Shown piece after piece: positions 34,748-43,423 of a stretch of 55,328 bases of DNA. Within the stretch, counting starts at the first letter, position 1; the number at the start of each line of letters is the position of its first letter. The stretch is from CAZFER01 sp964517495 (lineage in GTDB: Bacteria; Hinthialibacterota; Hinthialibacteria; Hinthialibacterales; Hinthialibacteraceae): contig CAZFER010000040.1 in the NCBI GenBank assembly GCA_964517495.1, forward strand, positions 1 through 55,328, in the 5' to 3' direction. A program made the translations under genes and the position numbers. Under the pieces are notes generated by a model that was not told the DNA's origin, searched no databases, and worked only from the letters and a program-made list of their open reading frames with translations.

Positions 34748-35962
34748 TTAGCGTTTGGTGCCGAACGCGTATACACTGCCATCATCACAACCGATGATAA
34801 GCTTCCCATCCGCGAGCGCGGGCGAACTGATAATGTCATCACCTATAAGATAAGACCATCGTTCTTCACCATCCTCTAATCCGATGATGTATAGTCGCCC
34901 GTCCAACGAGGCGGCGATGACTTTGTCACCGCATATCAATGGTGAACTGTCCACATCACCCCGTGTTCGAAATCGCCACACGCTTTTCCCTGAGCTGATA
35001 TCGACGCAATGTACTTGTTTATCTCTCCCCCCAAATACGACCTTTGCATCATTCACGGCTGCGGATGAAAAGTAGGGAAAGGGGCGATATTTATAAATCC
35101 AATCCGTTGCCCCTTTGATAATATCGACACACAGAAATTCATTTCTGTAATGGCCAATATATGCTTTTGTATCTTTTAACGCCGGTGTGGCTGCAATATA
35201 GGCTTCTGTATCAATCAAATCCATCGCATCACCTTTGGTGGGTGAGATGATATGGATTCGGGCGTCACATCCACCTACAATGATTCGATTTTTGTTGATG
35301 GCAGGTGCGCCATTGATATAATTATTTGTGGCATATGTCCAAACTTCTGATCCATCCTTTGCATCGACACAATAAAGTTTTCCATCATAACTGCCAAAAA
35401 CGATTCCCGTTCTCTCACCCGATAGGGCGGTATAGTTGGCAGAACCTAATATTTTCCCGTCCGTTTCATATTTCCATTGCAGATCACCATTTTCTGAATC
35501 CAGGCAATATAGAAAACCGTCAGCTGACCCTACATATATACGATTATCAACGATTAATGGAGGCGCTTCGACCACGTCTTCTGTTTCGAAGGACCAGATT
35601 TCGTTTCCATTTCTCACATCCAAGGCATAAACATAATGATTGTTCGATCCAATATAAGCACGATTATCTTTAATAACCGCACTTGAGCGAACCGGTTTAC
35701 CTGTTTTAAAACGCCACAATAGCTCTAATTTGTCCGGCAGAGATTCATTCACCACTCCCTGCATGGCTGGATTTCCCCGGTATATAGGCCAGTCATCCGC
35801 ACTGGCAGGTATTTCGAGATTGACGTAAAGTAAACAAAGAAGCAATAATACCCACATGCGAGTCAAGGAATACATATTCCTCTTTTTGAATGATGCGTTT
35901 AACGTATTCATTTTCGTTTTGTACTGTCTTGGTTTTGTTGAATGTTCACGTGATGCCTTCAT
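34748..35962 (-). CDS. Secreted PQQ-like beta-propeller protein (1)
   Basis: A 404-residue exported eight-bladed propeller. Repeats of the form VYxxxxDGxLYCLDxxxGxxxWxYxT recur about eight times (for example VGSADGFLYCLDSENGDLQWKY). The signal anchor MYSLTRMWVLLLLCLLYVN starts at residue 30 of the longest frame. The true start may be the ATG at 35875 (AGAGGA close by) or 35962 (AGGAAA upstream). No PQQ-binding disulfide or heme motif is seen, so it is more likely a BamB-like scaffold than a quinoprotein dehydrogenase. It lies 19 bp before the radical SAM gene. Confidence 0.82.
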   Translation of the reverse strand: MKASREHSTKPRQYKTKMNTLNASFKKRNMYSLTRMWVLLLLCLLYVNLEIPASADDWPIYRGNPAMQGVVNESLPDKLELLWRFKTGKPVRSSAVIKDNRAYIGSNNHYVYALDVRNGNEIWSFETEDVVEAPPLIVDNRIYVGSADGFLYCLDSENGDLQWKYETDGKILGSANYTALSGERTGIVFGSYDGKLYCVDAKDGSEVWTYATNNYINGAPAINKNRIIVGGCDARIHIISPTKGDAMDLIDTEAYIAATPALKDTKAYIGHYRNEFLCVDIIKGATDWIYKYRPFPYFSSAAVNDAKVVFGGRDKQVHCVDISSGKSVWRFRTRGDVDSSPLICGDKVIAASLDGRLYIIGLEDGEERWSYLIGDDIISSPALADGKLIIGCDDGSVYAFGTKR

Positions 35963-36072
35963 CTGTTTTTCCTTTTATTTAAAAAGTTTAACGGCAATCT
36001 TATGAATTCACAAACAAAATACTTTATGAATTCCCTGCTGCATATGTTAGAGATGGCCTCAACTAAATTTCG

Positions 36073-37254
36073 TTAAAAATAGCTCAGTTTATACAATCCT
36101 TCGAAATCATTAGCTGAGACCTCTTTGGGATTGAATCGGCCTGTCCATTGTTGGGCTGCTTCGCTTGCCAATTTATTAAAATCAGAAGGTAAAATATCAA
36201 AATGCGACAATGTCCGCGGCATTTCAGCATGATCCATGATGGTTTCTATTCGTTGGGCGATAATTTCTTCACTATCCATATTAATCGTAGAGTTATCCAT
36301 CAAGCCAGCATGAAGTGCCAGTTCATCATATATCGCTTTTATTTCATCGATCTTGCCATTGAATCGAATAACATGTGGCAACATCAACGCCACTGCCTGG
36401 CCATGAACAATCCCATAATGGGCTGTCAATGGATTCGCACTGGCATGGGCCGCTCCCAGCATGCTATTTTCAATTGCCAAGCCGGCGTAAGCAGCTCCTA
36501 AAAGCATTTGGCCTCGAGCTTCCAAGTCATTTGGAGTTTCCAAAATTCGGGGTAAACCGGCCTGGGTTAATCGAAAGGCTTCTTTTGAAAACAGGCTGGA
36601 GATGGGATTACGTTTTTTAGTAACCGCAGATTCCAAAGCGTGCGCCATGGCATCCAATCCAGTACATACTGCCACTTGTTTTGGTTGGGATAATGTTAAC
36701 CTTGGATCAAGTAACGCCACTTTGGCGGCGGCTTTTGGATCGCCACATGCCATTTTTTGATGTGTGTCTTTATCGGAGATAAGGGCAAATGACTGGCATT
36801 CACTGCCCGTTCCCGCCGTGGTAGGGATCGCGATCATGGGCAGCATGGGTTTTCGCGCTTTACCCACCCCCCAATAATCCTGCATATGTCCACCGTTGGT
36901 TAATAGAAAATTACAACCTCTCGCTGTATCAATGCTACTTCCACCCCCAAGACCGACTATAATATCGATATCACTTTGACGCGCGGTTTCTGTGCATCGT
37001 TCGACCGTATCTGTGGTTGGATTTTCTATAACTTGATCAAACAACGTGATTTTCAAATGTTCCGATTCCAGTGATTGACGCACCCGGTCCATATGGCCTG
37101 CCTGCTCAATCCCGGGATCCGTCACTAGTAGCACATGGTTTCCCCCCAGTTCTTTAGCCAGGCCACCAATATGGTTTACCCGATCTTCGCCAAAAACAAT
37201 CCGTGTATGAGGATTAAAATCAAAATGGGTTATATTGCTCTTTAATGTTTCCAT
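36073..37254 (-). CDS. Iron-containing (group III) alcohol dehydrogenase
   Basis: A 393-residue NAD(P)-linked dehydrogenase. Landmarks: FNPHTRIVFGEDRV at the N-terminus, GLGGGSSIDTARG (nucleotide binding), PTTAGTGSECQSFALI, and the metal-binding helix LGAAHASANPLTAHYGIVHGQ. It would interconvert an aldehyde and an alcohol. It lies 99 bp after the LuxC-like reductase, fitting a carboxylate to aldehyde to alcohol sequence. Confidence 0.9.
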   Translation of the reverse strand: METLKSNITHFDFNPHTRIVFGEDRVNHIGGLAKELGGNHVLLVTDPGIEQAGHMDRVRQSLESEHLKITLFDQVIENPTTDTVERCTETARQSDIDIIVGLGGGSSIDTARGCNFLLTNGGHMQDYWGVGKARKPMLPMIAIPTTAGTGSECQSFALISDKDTHQKMACGDPKAAAKVALLDPRLTLSQPKQVAVCTGLDAMAHALESAVTKKRNPISSLFSKEAFRLTQAGLPRILETPNDLEARGQMLLGAAYAGLAIENSMLGAAHASANPLTAHYGIVHGQAVALMLPHVIRFNGKIDEIKAIYDELALHAGLMDNSTINMDSEEIIAQRIETIMDHAEMPRTLSHFDILPSDFNKLASEAAQQWTGRFNPKEVSANDFEGLYKLSYF

Positions 37255-37353
37255 ATACTATATAAAAGATGCTCCAGTGAAACCTGCGTTTATAAGTTGA
37301 GTGATGGCCAAATTTTGGTGCAGCCAACTCGTCTGATTTGTGGTGAGATTGAC

Positions 37354-38781
37354 TCAAAATTGAATCGCCCGTCGTTTATACAAAAATTCGAATAAATTCC
37401 CTTCATGCGGCTGATCCCACCGTACCCGTGTGGTTGGATGATCACCAATATTCAATCGTTGGATCAAAGGTGAATGAACAAGCTGTTTGATGAAATCTTC
37501 ATGGCCAGTGATTGCTGAAACCACCAACGATGGCCCCATCTGATTCAGCATTTCCTCCTGAGGAACTTCCACCACGCTGGTATAGGGGAACAAAAACTCC
37601 CGGTTAGCCAGTGGATGCTCAAACGATTGGCACCTTACCACCGTCGGTAGCAGATAATGAATACCTTCAAATTCAACCTTTCGATCTCCATTGCGATAGC
37701 GAGCGGTGATATCTTCAGCGCCTGGCGTATTTATATCTGCCTCAATGGCTTGGTTAATATATTCGGCAAAGTCAGGATTGGCAAAACCCGATAATTGCGC
37801 CTCAGGATTATCCGCTTTAACTGGTTTTAATTTCGCCAATGATTTTGCTAACGTATCAGCAATTTCATCCCCATATTTTGGGGTGACGATGGAGGATACA
37901 TTAATACAACTACGTCCCCCATTGGCGGCAACCGACTGAACCATCAGTTCAATTAATTCCTGCCATCGCTCCACTTGATCATTACCGACTAAAATTTTAC
38001 TCCAGCCGGGACCATGCACCTGAATAGCCGAATTGTTGGCATAATTTGCAATGGTTTTCTCATCCCCAAAAATGATCCCACGTTCACATGAAGTCAAAAT
38101 TGTATTGGCTCCTTCATGTGTAGTGGGGTAAAAACTGAATGCTTCTGCTGGACAACCCGCTGCGATAAACGCTTGAATAATCCGATAGGGTGTCCAGGGT
38201 TCTTCTCTTCCAGGCTTTATTACTACCGGGATTTTCAATCCAATAGCAGGCATCCAAATCGAATTAACCCCCGGTGAATTACTCGGCAACACAATTCCCA
38301 TGCTCTTCGCTTGAGGATAGTAACTAAGCAATACACCTTCCTGCTCTCCCAAGCCCTTATCAATTACATTCAGATCCAATCCGCGTGTTAATCCCTTGAT
38401 AATTGTGGGCATTTCCGTAAACACTTCATGAATCTTATCCATATTAAGCTGGCATAACCTGAAGGGTAATCCACTGGTGGACGATAAGGCTTCCACATAA
38501 TCATCTGGTGATTGTGTATTGCCATTTTCTCCCAATGGCAATGATTCATGCATAAACAACTCACCGGCTTTTCGGCTTATATCCAATAATTGAGCACAGG
38601 AAAATTCATTCAGAGCATCAAATGATTCACCAATACGTTTCATATCACGCCGGATAATCCCCGCATTGGCCTGACTGATGGATACCAAAGGATCGCCACT
38701 CCGCAAATTGGCGACCTCCGTTTTATCCATACTTTCGTAAACGTTACCCCGTCTTACTATCGGAATATGCGGTAATGTCAT
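37354..38781 (-). CDS. LuxC-like acyl reductase (aldehyde dehydrogenase superfamily)
   Basis: A 475-residue NAD(P)-dependent reductase related to LuxC and CoA-acylating aldehyde dehydrogenases. It shows LPSNSPGVNSIW, PVVIKPGREEPWTPYRIIQAF, the catalytic Cys in NGGRSCINVSS and a late EFLFPYTSVVEVP block. LuxC takes an acyl group delivered by LuxE to its active-site Cys and reduces it to aldehyde. The LuxE-like gene is 34 bp upstream, an arrangement strongly suggesting a reductase complex. There are no luciferase genes. Substrate unknown; an aromatic acid is plausible in this context. Confidence 0.82.
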   Translation of the reverse strand: MTLPHIPIVRRGNVYESMDKTEVANLRSGDPLVSISQANAGIIRRDMKRIGESFDALNEFSCAQLLDISRKAGELFMHESLPLGENGNTQSPDDYVEALSSTSGLPFRLCQLNMDKIHEVFTEMPTIIKGLTRGLDLNVIDKGLGEQEGVLLSYYPQAKSMGIVLPSNSPGVNSIWMPAIGLKIPVVIKPGREEPWTPYRIIQAFIAAGCPAEAFSFYPTTHEGANTILTSCERGIIFGDEKTIANYANNSAIQVHGPGWSKILVGNDQVERWQELIELMVQSVAANGGRSCINVSSIVTPKYGDEIADTLAKSLAKLKPVKADNPEAQLSGFANPDFAEYINQAIEADINTPGAEDITARYRNGDRKVEFEGIHYLLPTVVRCQSFEHPLANREFLFPYTSVVEVPQEEMLNQMGPSLVVSAITGHEDFIKQLVHSPLIQRLNIGDHPTTRVRWDQPHEGNLFEFLYKRRAIQF

Positions 38782-38815
38782 CGTTTATCGACCTTGTTTC
38801 TTTTATAAAATAAAT

Positions 38816-39907
38816 TTAATACACCCCTTCCACAATCTTCTTCTCACTCATGCCGAAGGGCCGAACCTCACCAACCCCATCCCATGCGTATGGCCCCCAA
38901 GGTTTGCGTCGAATGGCCTCATCACGCTCCAAAAAGCGTGGCATAAAAAATTCTTTGGTTAAGGTGGTGAGTTCAACCCGGCCCCATTCACCATAATCCA
39001 CCATTTGGTCTGTTTCATTTGGAGTAACCAACCGAAGGATCGCCCGCGGTTGTGGAGCATAATACGTAAGTTGATAATCATCATCAGCGCTTAACGGTTT
39101 GCTGCTTGCCAGGCCCATTAACGTATTGCCATAGGTCGGCATAAAAAATGTTTCGTTTTCTAATACCTCTTCCACCACAAAACGTATTTCCTGGGTTGTC
39201 ATCGAGGTTCCCCCTGAGAACACGCCTTTGATTCCAGCCTCAGGAATCGAGATTTTTTCGCTCAATGCTTCCAGCATTTTTGGGGTAGTAAACAAGCAAG
39301 AAACTTCACGATGTTTGATAATCGTAATCCCTTGGTCTACCACGTGCTCTTTATATTGGTTGGCAAGGTCAAACTGCTTATTGCCAATCAATTTCTTGAC
39401 ATAGCGGGGATCCAAATCCACAAAATAACAACATCCACCGCGAATATTCGCCAGATGCTCGATAGCCAGACGCAGACGTCTGGGCCCGGTTGGACCCAAC
39501 ATTAACCAGTTACCCCCTTTTGGGAAATAATGATCATCCAATTTCGCCGAAAATTCACTGTAATCAATCAGATGATCCTCCCAACTGATACGTTGCTTGG
39601 GCATTCCAGTCGTTCCACCCGTTTCAAAAACTCTAAACGGTTGCCCTTCATATGCTTTGGGAATCCACACCTCATGGGGCAATGTACGCAGATATTCATC
39701 CTCAAAATGGGGGAACAAGTTTATATCATCAAAACATTGTACACGTTCTCTCGGATCCCACCCCACTTTTTGAGCCCATTCCAACCAAAACGGGGTTCCG
39801 GTTTCCGTTGAGAAATGCCATGCAATGATTTCTTTCAAATGTTGATTGAGGATTTCCTTGGCATTCTTTTTGGCACTTCTTACATTAGGGTCAAGTGATG
39901 TTGCCAT
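38816..39907 (-). CDS. LuxE/PaaK-like acyl-adenylating enzyme
   Basis: A 363-residue ANL-superfamily protein of LuxE length, lacking the full PaaK lid domain. Motifs: ETGGTTGMPKQRISW (phosphate loop), VFSGGTSMTTQEI, and MPTYGNTLMGLASS in the A5 position, ending WDGVGEVRPFG. It should activate a carboxylate as acyl-AMP and pass it to a Cys of the LuxC-like partner or to a carrier. It starts 2 bp after the symporter stop, so transport and activation are probably co-expressed. It is distinct in sequence from the PaaK-like ligase at 27748. Confidence 0.78.
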   Translation of the reverse strand: MATSLDPNVRSAKKNAKEILNQHLKEIIAWHFSTETGTPFWLEWAQKVGWDPRERVQCFDDINLFPHFEDEYLRTLPHEVWIPKAYEGQPFRVFETGGTTGMPKQRISWEDHLIDYSEFSAKLDDHYFPKGGNWLMLGPTGPRRLRLAIEHLANIRGGCCYFVDLDPRYVKKLIGNKQFDLANQYKEHVVDQGITIIKHREVSCLFTTPKMLEALSEKISIPEAGIKGVFSGGTSMTTQEIRFVVEEVLENETFFMPTYGNTLMGLASSKPLSADDDYQLTYYAPQPRAILRLVTPNETDQMVDYGEWGRVELTTLTKEFFMPRFLERDEAIRRKPWGPYAWDGVGEVRPFGMSEKKIVEGVY

Positions 39908-39909
39908 GA

Positions 39910-41433
39910 TTAATTGGTCTGCTCCTGAACGTTTCTTTGGAAAAATTTATCGACGGTGGCTTGTGATGGTGGAGATGTAATTAATGAAACCACGATCAAA
40001 GTGACTGCCGATGCGGCGAAAATGACTGCCACGGGCATCATATCCCACACCAAATAATCCGCAATTTTTCCATAGTTTGAATCAGCGAAAAAGTATAACC
40101 AAACCACAGCCGTGACGATCACAGATAAGATCGCCCCCGCCTTGGTAACACGTTTCCAGTAAAGAGCCGCAAAAACAAGGGGAAATAAACTGGCGAAGCC
40201 ACTAAAACACCAAACTCCCAACGTAAACACACGGCGCGGTTCAAAAAGAGAAAAACAATAAGTAATAATAACGATTAAGGTTACAAATCCCCGTGCCATC
40301 CAAATGGTTTGTTTTTCAGTAAAATGGCTTTTCCCATAATGGTGGATAATTATGTCATTAGTAAACATAGTACCTAAACATAAAAACTGCGAATCCAGCG
40401 AAGACATAATGGCTGCTAGAATTCCTGCTGTCAGAAATCCTCCCAACCATTCACTGGTTAGCTTACTCACCATCAAACCTAGCACCGAGTTTGCCGGTGT
40501 GCCTTCTGGGACTATTCGTGAGCCTTCATAAACCGCACCGGTGGCCCAGACACCAATCATGATGCAGGGCACCCACACAATCATGATAAAGATTGGATGA
40601 GCGATAACCGACAAGCGAAAGGTCTTCGCCGTTTTAGCGGTTAACCAATGTTGAAACAAATGAGGAAACATCCCCACAGACAAAGGGACAAAGCAATACG
40701 TTAAGAATTGCAGATGAGGTATATGATCCCCCCGGATCAAACTTTCTGGCTTGGCCATTTTGGTTGCTTCCGCAAATCCCCCCAAACGTTGGGCGATCAG
40801 GTAGAACGTGATGCCTCCCATGACCATAAATACCAAGGTTTGGAAGGTGTTTGCCCAGGCGGCCGCCCGCAATCCCCCAAAGAAGACATAGGTTAGAACC
40901 ACCAGGCAAATAACCGCACCCGTTAACCATGGAGGAACCCCACCTCCATAGGCACTGAAGAATTCGGGGAAAGCACCAGCTGTAACCTTATTAACCACGA
41001 TACCTGATGCCAAAATACCAATGAGCAAGTAGGGAATGACCAAGCCCACTAAAATGGGGAATAGAATAAAACCTATGGCATTGCTTTCAAATCGATCTCT
41101 AAAAAATCCAACTTGGGTGACGTAATCATATCGTTTTCCAATGCCCCACAATTTAATGCCGACTAAAAAGAACACTGCGGAGTGGATCAAGCCCGACCAG
41201 GAGGCCATTTTCCCATATACACCTATACCATTTACGTATGATTCCGCCGTGGAACCCACCAGAGCAAAGGCCGTCATGGTCGTTCCAAACAGAGACATCA
41301 ATAAGAGAAATGGGCCGATGGAACGGCTGGCAACAAAATAGTCTGAGGCTGTACCACGAAAGAAACGGCTGCTTAATAAGCCCAAACCTAAAAGTAAACA
41401 CAAATAAAATATAATGATCGATAATGCAATCAT
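39910..41433 (-). CDS. SSS-family sodium:solute symporter
   Basis: A 507-residue inner-membrane carrier with about 13 helices. SSS marks: DYFVASRSIGPFLLLMSLFGTTMTAF in helix 1, YVFFGGLRAAAWANTFQTLVFMV, and GILAAIMSSLDSQFLCLGTMFTNDI in the conserved helix-8 sodium site. It overlaps a small two-helix partner gene by 4 bp. The solute is probably a monocarboxylate or an aromatic acid, given the activating enzyme encoded right after it. Confidence 0.9.
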   Translation of the reverse strand: MIALSIIIFYLCLLLGLGLLSSRFFRGTASDYFVASRSIGPFLLLMSLFGTTMTAFALVGSTAESYVNGIGVYGKMASWSGLIHSAVFFLVGIKLWGIGKRYDYVTQVGFFRDRFESNAIGFILFPILVGLVIPYLLIGILASGIVVNKVTAGAFPEFFSAYGGGVPPWLTGAVICLVVLTYVFFGGLRAAAWANTFQTLVFMVMGGITFYLIAQRLGGFAEATKMAKPESLIRGDHIPHLQFLTYCFVPLSVGMFPHLFQHWLTAKTAKTFRLSVIAHPIFIMIVWVPCIMIGVWATGAVYEGSRIVPEGTPANSVLGLMVSKLTSEWLGGFLTAGILAAIMSSLDSQFLCLGTMFTNDIIIHHYGKSHFTEKQTIWMARGFVTLIVIITYCFSLFEPRRVFTLGVWCFSGFASLFPLVFAALYWKRVTKAGAILSVIVTAVVWLYFFADSNYGKIADYLVWDMMPVAVIFAASAVTLIVVSLITSPPSQATVDKFFQRNVQEQTN

Positions 41434-41684
41434 GGCTTCGCCGAACCTCCCACCTGTTCATTTTCCAAGGCTGCAAATTCTTCATCGATGGTGGTTGGCC
41501 AGGCATATTTAACCGCCAAGGCCCAAACCAAACCCGCTAGCACTGAATACATCGCATGATAGGCCAATCCAATCGGAATAAATCCTAAAACCAATGTGGC
41601 ATCATGCCAATACCAAAAATCATGATGAAGGATGGCCAATGCAATCACTAATCCATATACCACTTTTTTCATCATACTTTCCAT
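41430..41684 (-). CDS. Small two-helix symporter partner (DUF3311-like)
   Basis: An 84-residue membrane protein with two hydrophobic helices (MKKVVYGLVIALAILHH region and AMYSVLAGLVWALAVKY). The pattern LxPLx–GLPxxxxYQ-like around GFIPIGLAYHAMYSV fits DUF3311 subunits that accompany SSS symporters. Translation may start at the fourth or fifth codon, where GGAAAG is better placed. The stop overlaps the symporter start (ATGA), so the two form a pair. Confidence 0.75.
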   Translation of the reverse strand: MESMMKKVVYGLVIALAILHHDFWYWHDATLVLGFIPIGLAYHAMYSVLAGLVWALAVKYAWPTTIDEEFAALENEQVGGSAKP

Positions 41685-41742
41685 TTCTATGTTTTAAGTT
41701 TTTGAAACGAATAGAGAAAAGCCGGGATGCATATGATTGAAA

Positions 41743-41768
41743 GGGGCAGGCTTTTTTCAGTCTGCCCC
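41743..41768 (-). terminator. Terminator-like hairpin between the PQQ genes and the symporter operon
   Basis: GGGGCAG and CTGCCCC pair across a 12-nt loop, 25 bp after the stop of the 41793 gene. The following minus-strand stretch (CCCCTTTCAATC) is only moderately T-rich, so termination may be partial. Confidence 0.6.
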
Positions 41769-41792
41769 TCGTTGAATCAAATTAACGTTTTA

Positions 41793-43346
41793 TCAATTGG
41801 AATTTTCTATGGCGTAAAGATGGGTTTGTGTTCCGATGTAAAGCACGTTGTTGGCCACAACTGGAGTTGAATAAATGGGAGCCCACATATCAATGGTGTT
41901 CAACACCTTTTCCTCTTTTCCTGTGGCAAGAACAGTTAACAAACCATCTTCATTTCCAATATAAACCTTGCCATCTGCAACCAGCGTTGATCCCCATATG
42001 TGGCTTTGGGTGTCGTGTACCCAATACACCTCACCGGTCTCCGCATCCAGGCAGTGGACAAAACCGGAATAATCCGCGGCATAAACCAATCCATCATGAA
42101 TCGATACGGTTGAAATCGAACGATTGATCTCATCATAAGACCATACTTTGCCACTATCCGTAATATCCCCTTTTTTCGTGGCATCGATACAATTCAATAT
42201 CCCGACCCCATCACCATGCTCTGGATCCTGGCCTGTTGCAACATAGACTTTTTGGTTATAAACCACAGGGGTGGCAATAATTTCGCTTGGTCCTTCCGCA
42301 TTGGGATATTTGATGGGTTCTCCATCTTCCATTTTGTATTTTTCGGGATTGCAATCGTAACGCCATACTTCCTTAAATACCATGTACCCATCTTCATCTT
42401 CTACCGGATTGGGATTAAATCCATAGCAATAACCATCTCCCGCACCAAAGATGATTAAACCATCTTCCCCAATCGTTGGGGCAAATGCGGGTGAAGACCA
42501 ATTGCAATGCATCAGCCGTTGACTAATATTCGACGCCTCTTCACCCAACAACTCACCGGTTTTTTTATCCAGCATCACCAAACATGGAGCCATAGGGGAT
42601 GGGATATTGACGTGTGACCAATCCTGCCCGTTTGATGTGGTGGCGATCACCACATCCTCAAGCACCAATGTTGAACTGCTGGTGATGTTATGAGGAAAGA
42701 CCCCTAGTTCATCCCGCATGTCAAACCGCCAAATAATATCTGCATCGGTGGGACCCGGTTCAATGGGAGGATTATCCGGACCAGCCATGTATTGTGCCTC
42801 TTCTTTATATGGTCCATCATTGCCGTTTTTCATGCCATTAATATCCAAACATACCACTTCACACCGATTGGTGATGACATAAACACGATCACCATCCACT
42901 GTGGGCGAAGAACAAATTCCTAAATATTCCCAATCGCTTACCTTGCCAGCACCTAATTTGGGCACCACCAATTGCCAAATGAACTCACCGGTTTTCTCAT
43001 CAAAGCACTTCACAATTCCTCGGTCACCTTCGTGCTTGGGATCCCGTGGCGATTCATTGTTGGTCCCCACAAAAACACGGCCTTGTGAGATTGTTACATT
43101 GCCATACGCTTGAGAGCCTAATTTCGCAACCCACTTTATATTTTCAGTGGTTGACATATCCACCTGTTCCGTACCTTCTTTAAATTCGCCCGAATCAAAA
43201 GACTCAGGCAAACCTTTTTCAGGCGAAACCATATTTCTTTTTGGACCACCACCCCACGTTTCCCAATCTTTTGCTATCACATATTGGTTAGATGTCATTA
43301 AAATCAACGCCGAAAGAATAATGATATGATTAATCATTTGTTTCAT
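41793..43346 (-). CDS. Secreted PQQ-like beta-propeller protein (2)
   Basis: A 517-residue exported propeller. A signal peptide (MKQMINHIIILSALILMTSN) precedes WETWGGGPKRNMVS, the start typical of this outer-membrane quinoprotein-like group. Blades carry GRVFVGTNN, VYVITNRCEVVCLDI and LVYAADYSGFVHCLDAETGEVYW. Several acidic inserts (for example EEAQYMAGPDNPP) are longer than in BamB. No heme motif. GGAGA lies 12 bp upstream of the ATG. Probably periplasmic or surface-located; its partner is unknown. Confidence 0.85.
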   Translation of the reverse strand: MKQMINHIIILSALILMTSNQYVIAKDWETWGGGPKRNMVSPEKGLPESFDSGEFKEGTEQVDMSTTENIKWVAKLGSQAYGNVTISQGRVFVGTNNESPRDPKHEGDRGIVKCFDEKTGEFIWQLVVPKLGAGKVSDWEYLGICSSPTVDGDRVYVITNRCEVVCLDINGMKNGNDGPYKEEAQYMAGPDNPPIEPGPTDADIIWRFDMRDELGVFPHNITSSSTLVLEDVVIATTSNGQDWSHVNIPSPMAPCLVMLDKKTGELLGEEASNISQRLMHCNWSSPAFAPTIGEDGLIIFGAGDGYCYGFNPNPVEDEDGYMVFKEVWRYDCNPEKYKMEDGEPIKYPNAEGPSEIIATPVVYNQKVYVATGQDPEHGDGVGILNCIDATKKGDITDSGKVWSYDEINRSISTVSIHDGLVYAADYSGFVHCLDAETGEVYWVHDTQSHIWGSTLVADGKVYIGNEDGLLTVLATGKEEKVLNTIDMWAPIYSTPVVANNVLYIGTQTHLYAIENSN

Positions 43347-43423
43347 GAGGTATTCTTTTCTCCTTTATTATTGACTATATAGTTGATTTAACCGTATTAT
43401 CCATAAGATTGCGGAACAATCAA

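Noticed and set aside
35990..36040. TATGAATTC repeated twice near the alcohol dehydrogenase end
   Set aside because: Nine-base AT-rich word, only two copies, no symmetry to nearby promoters.
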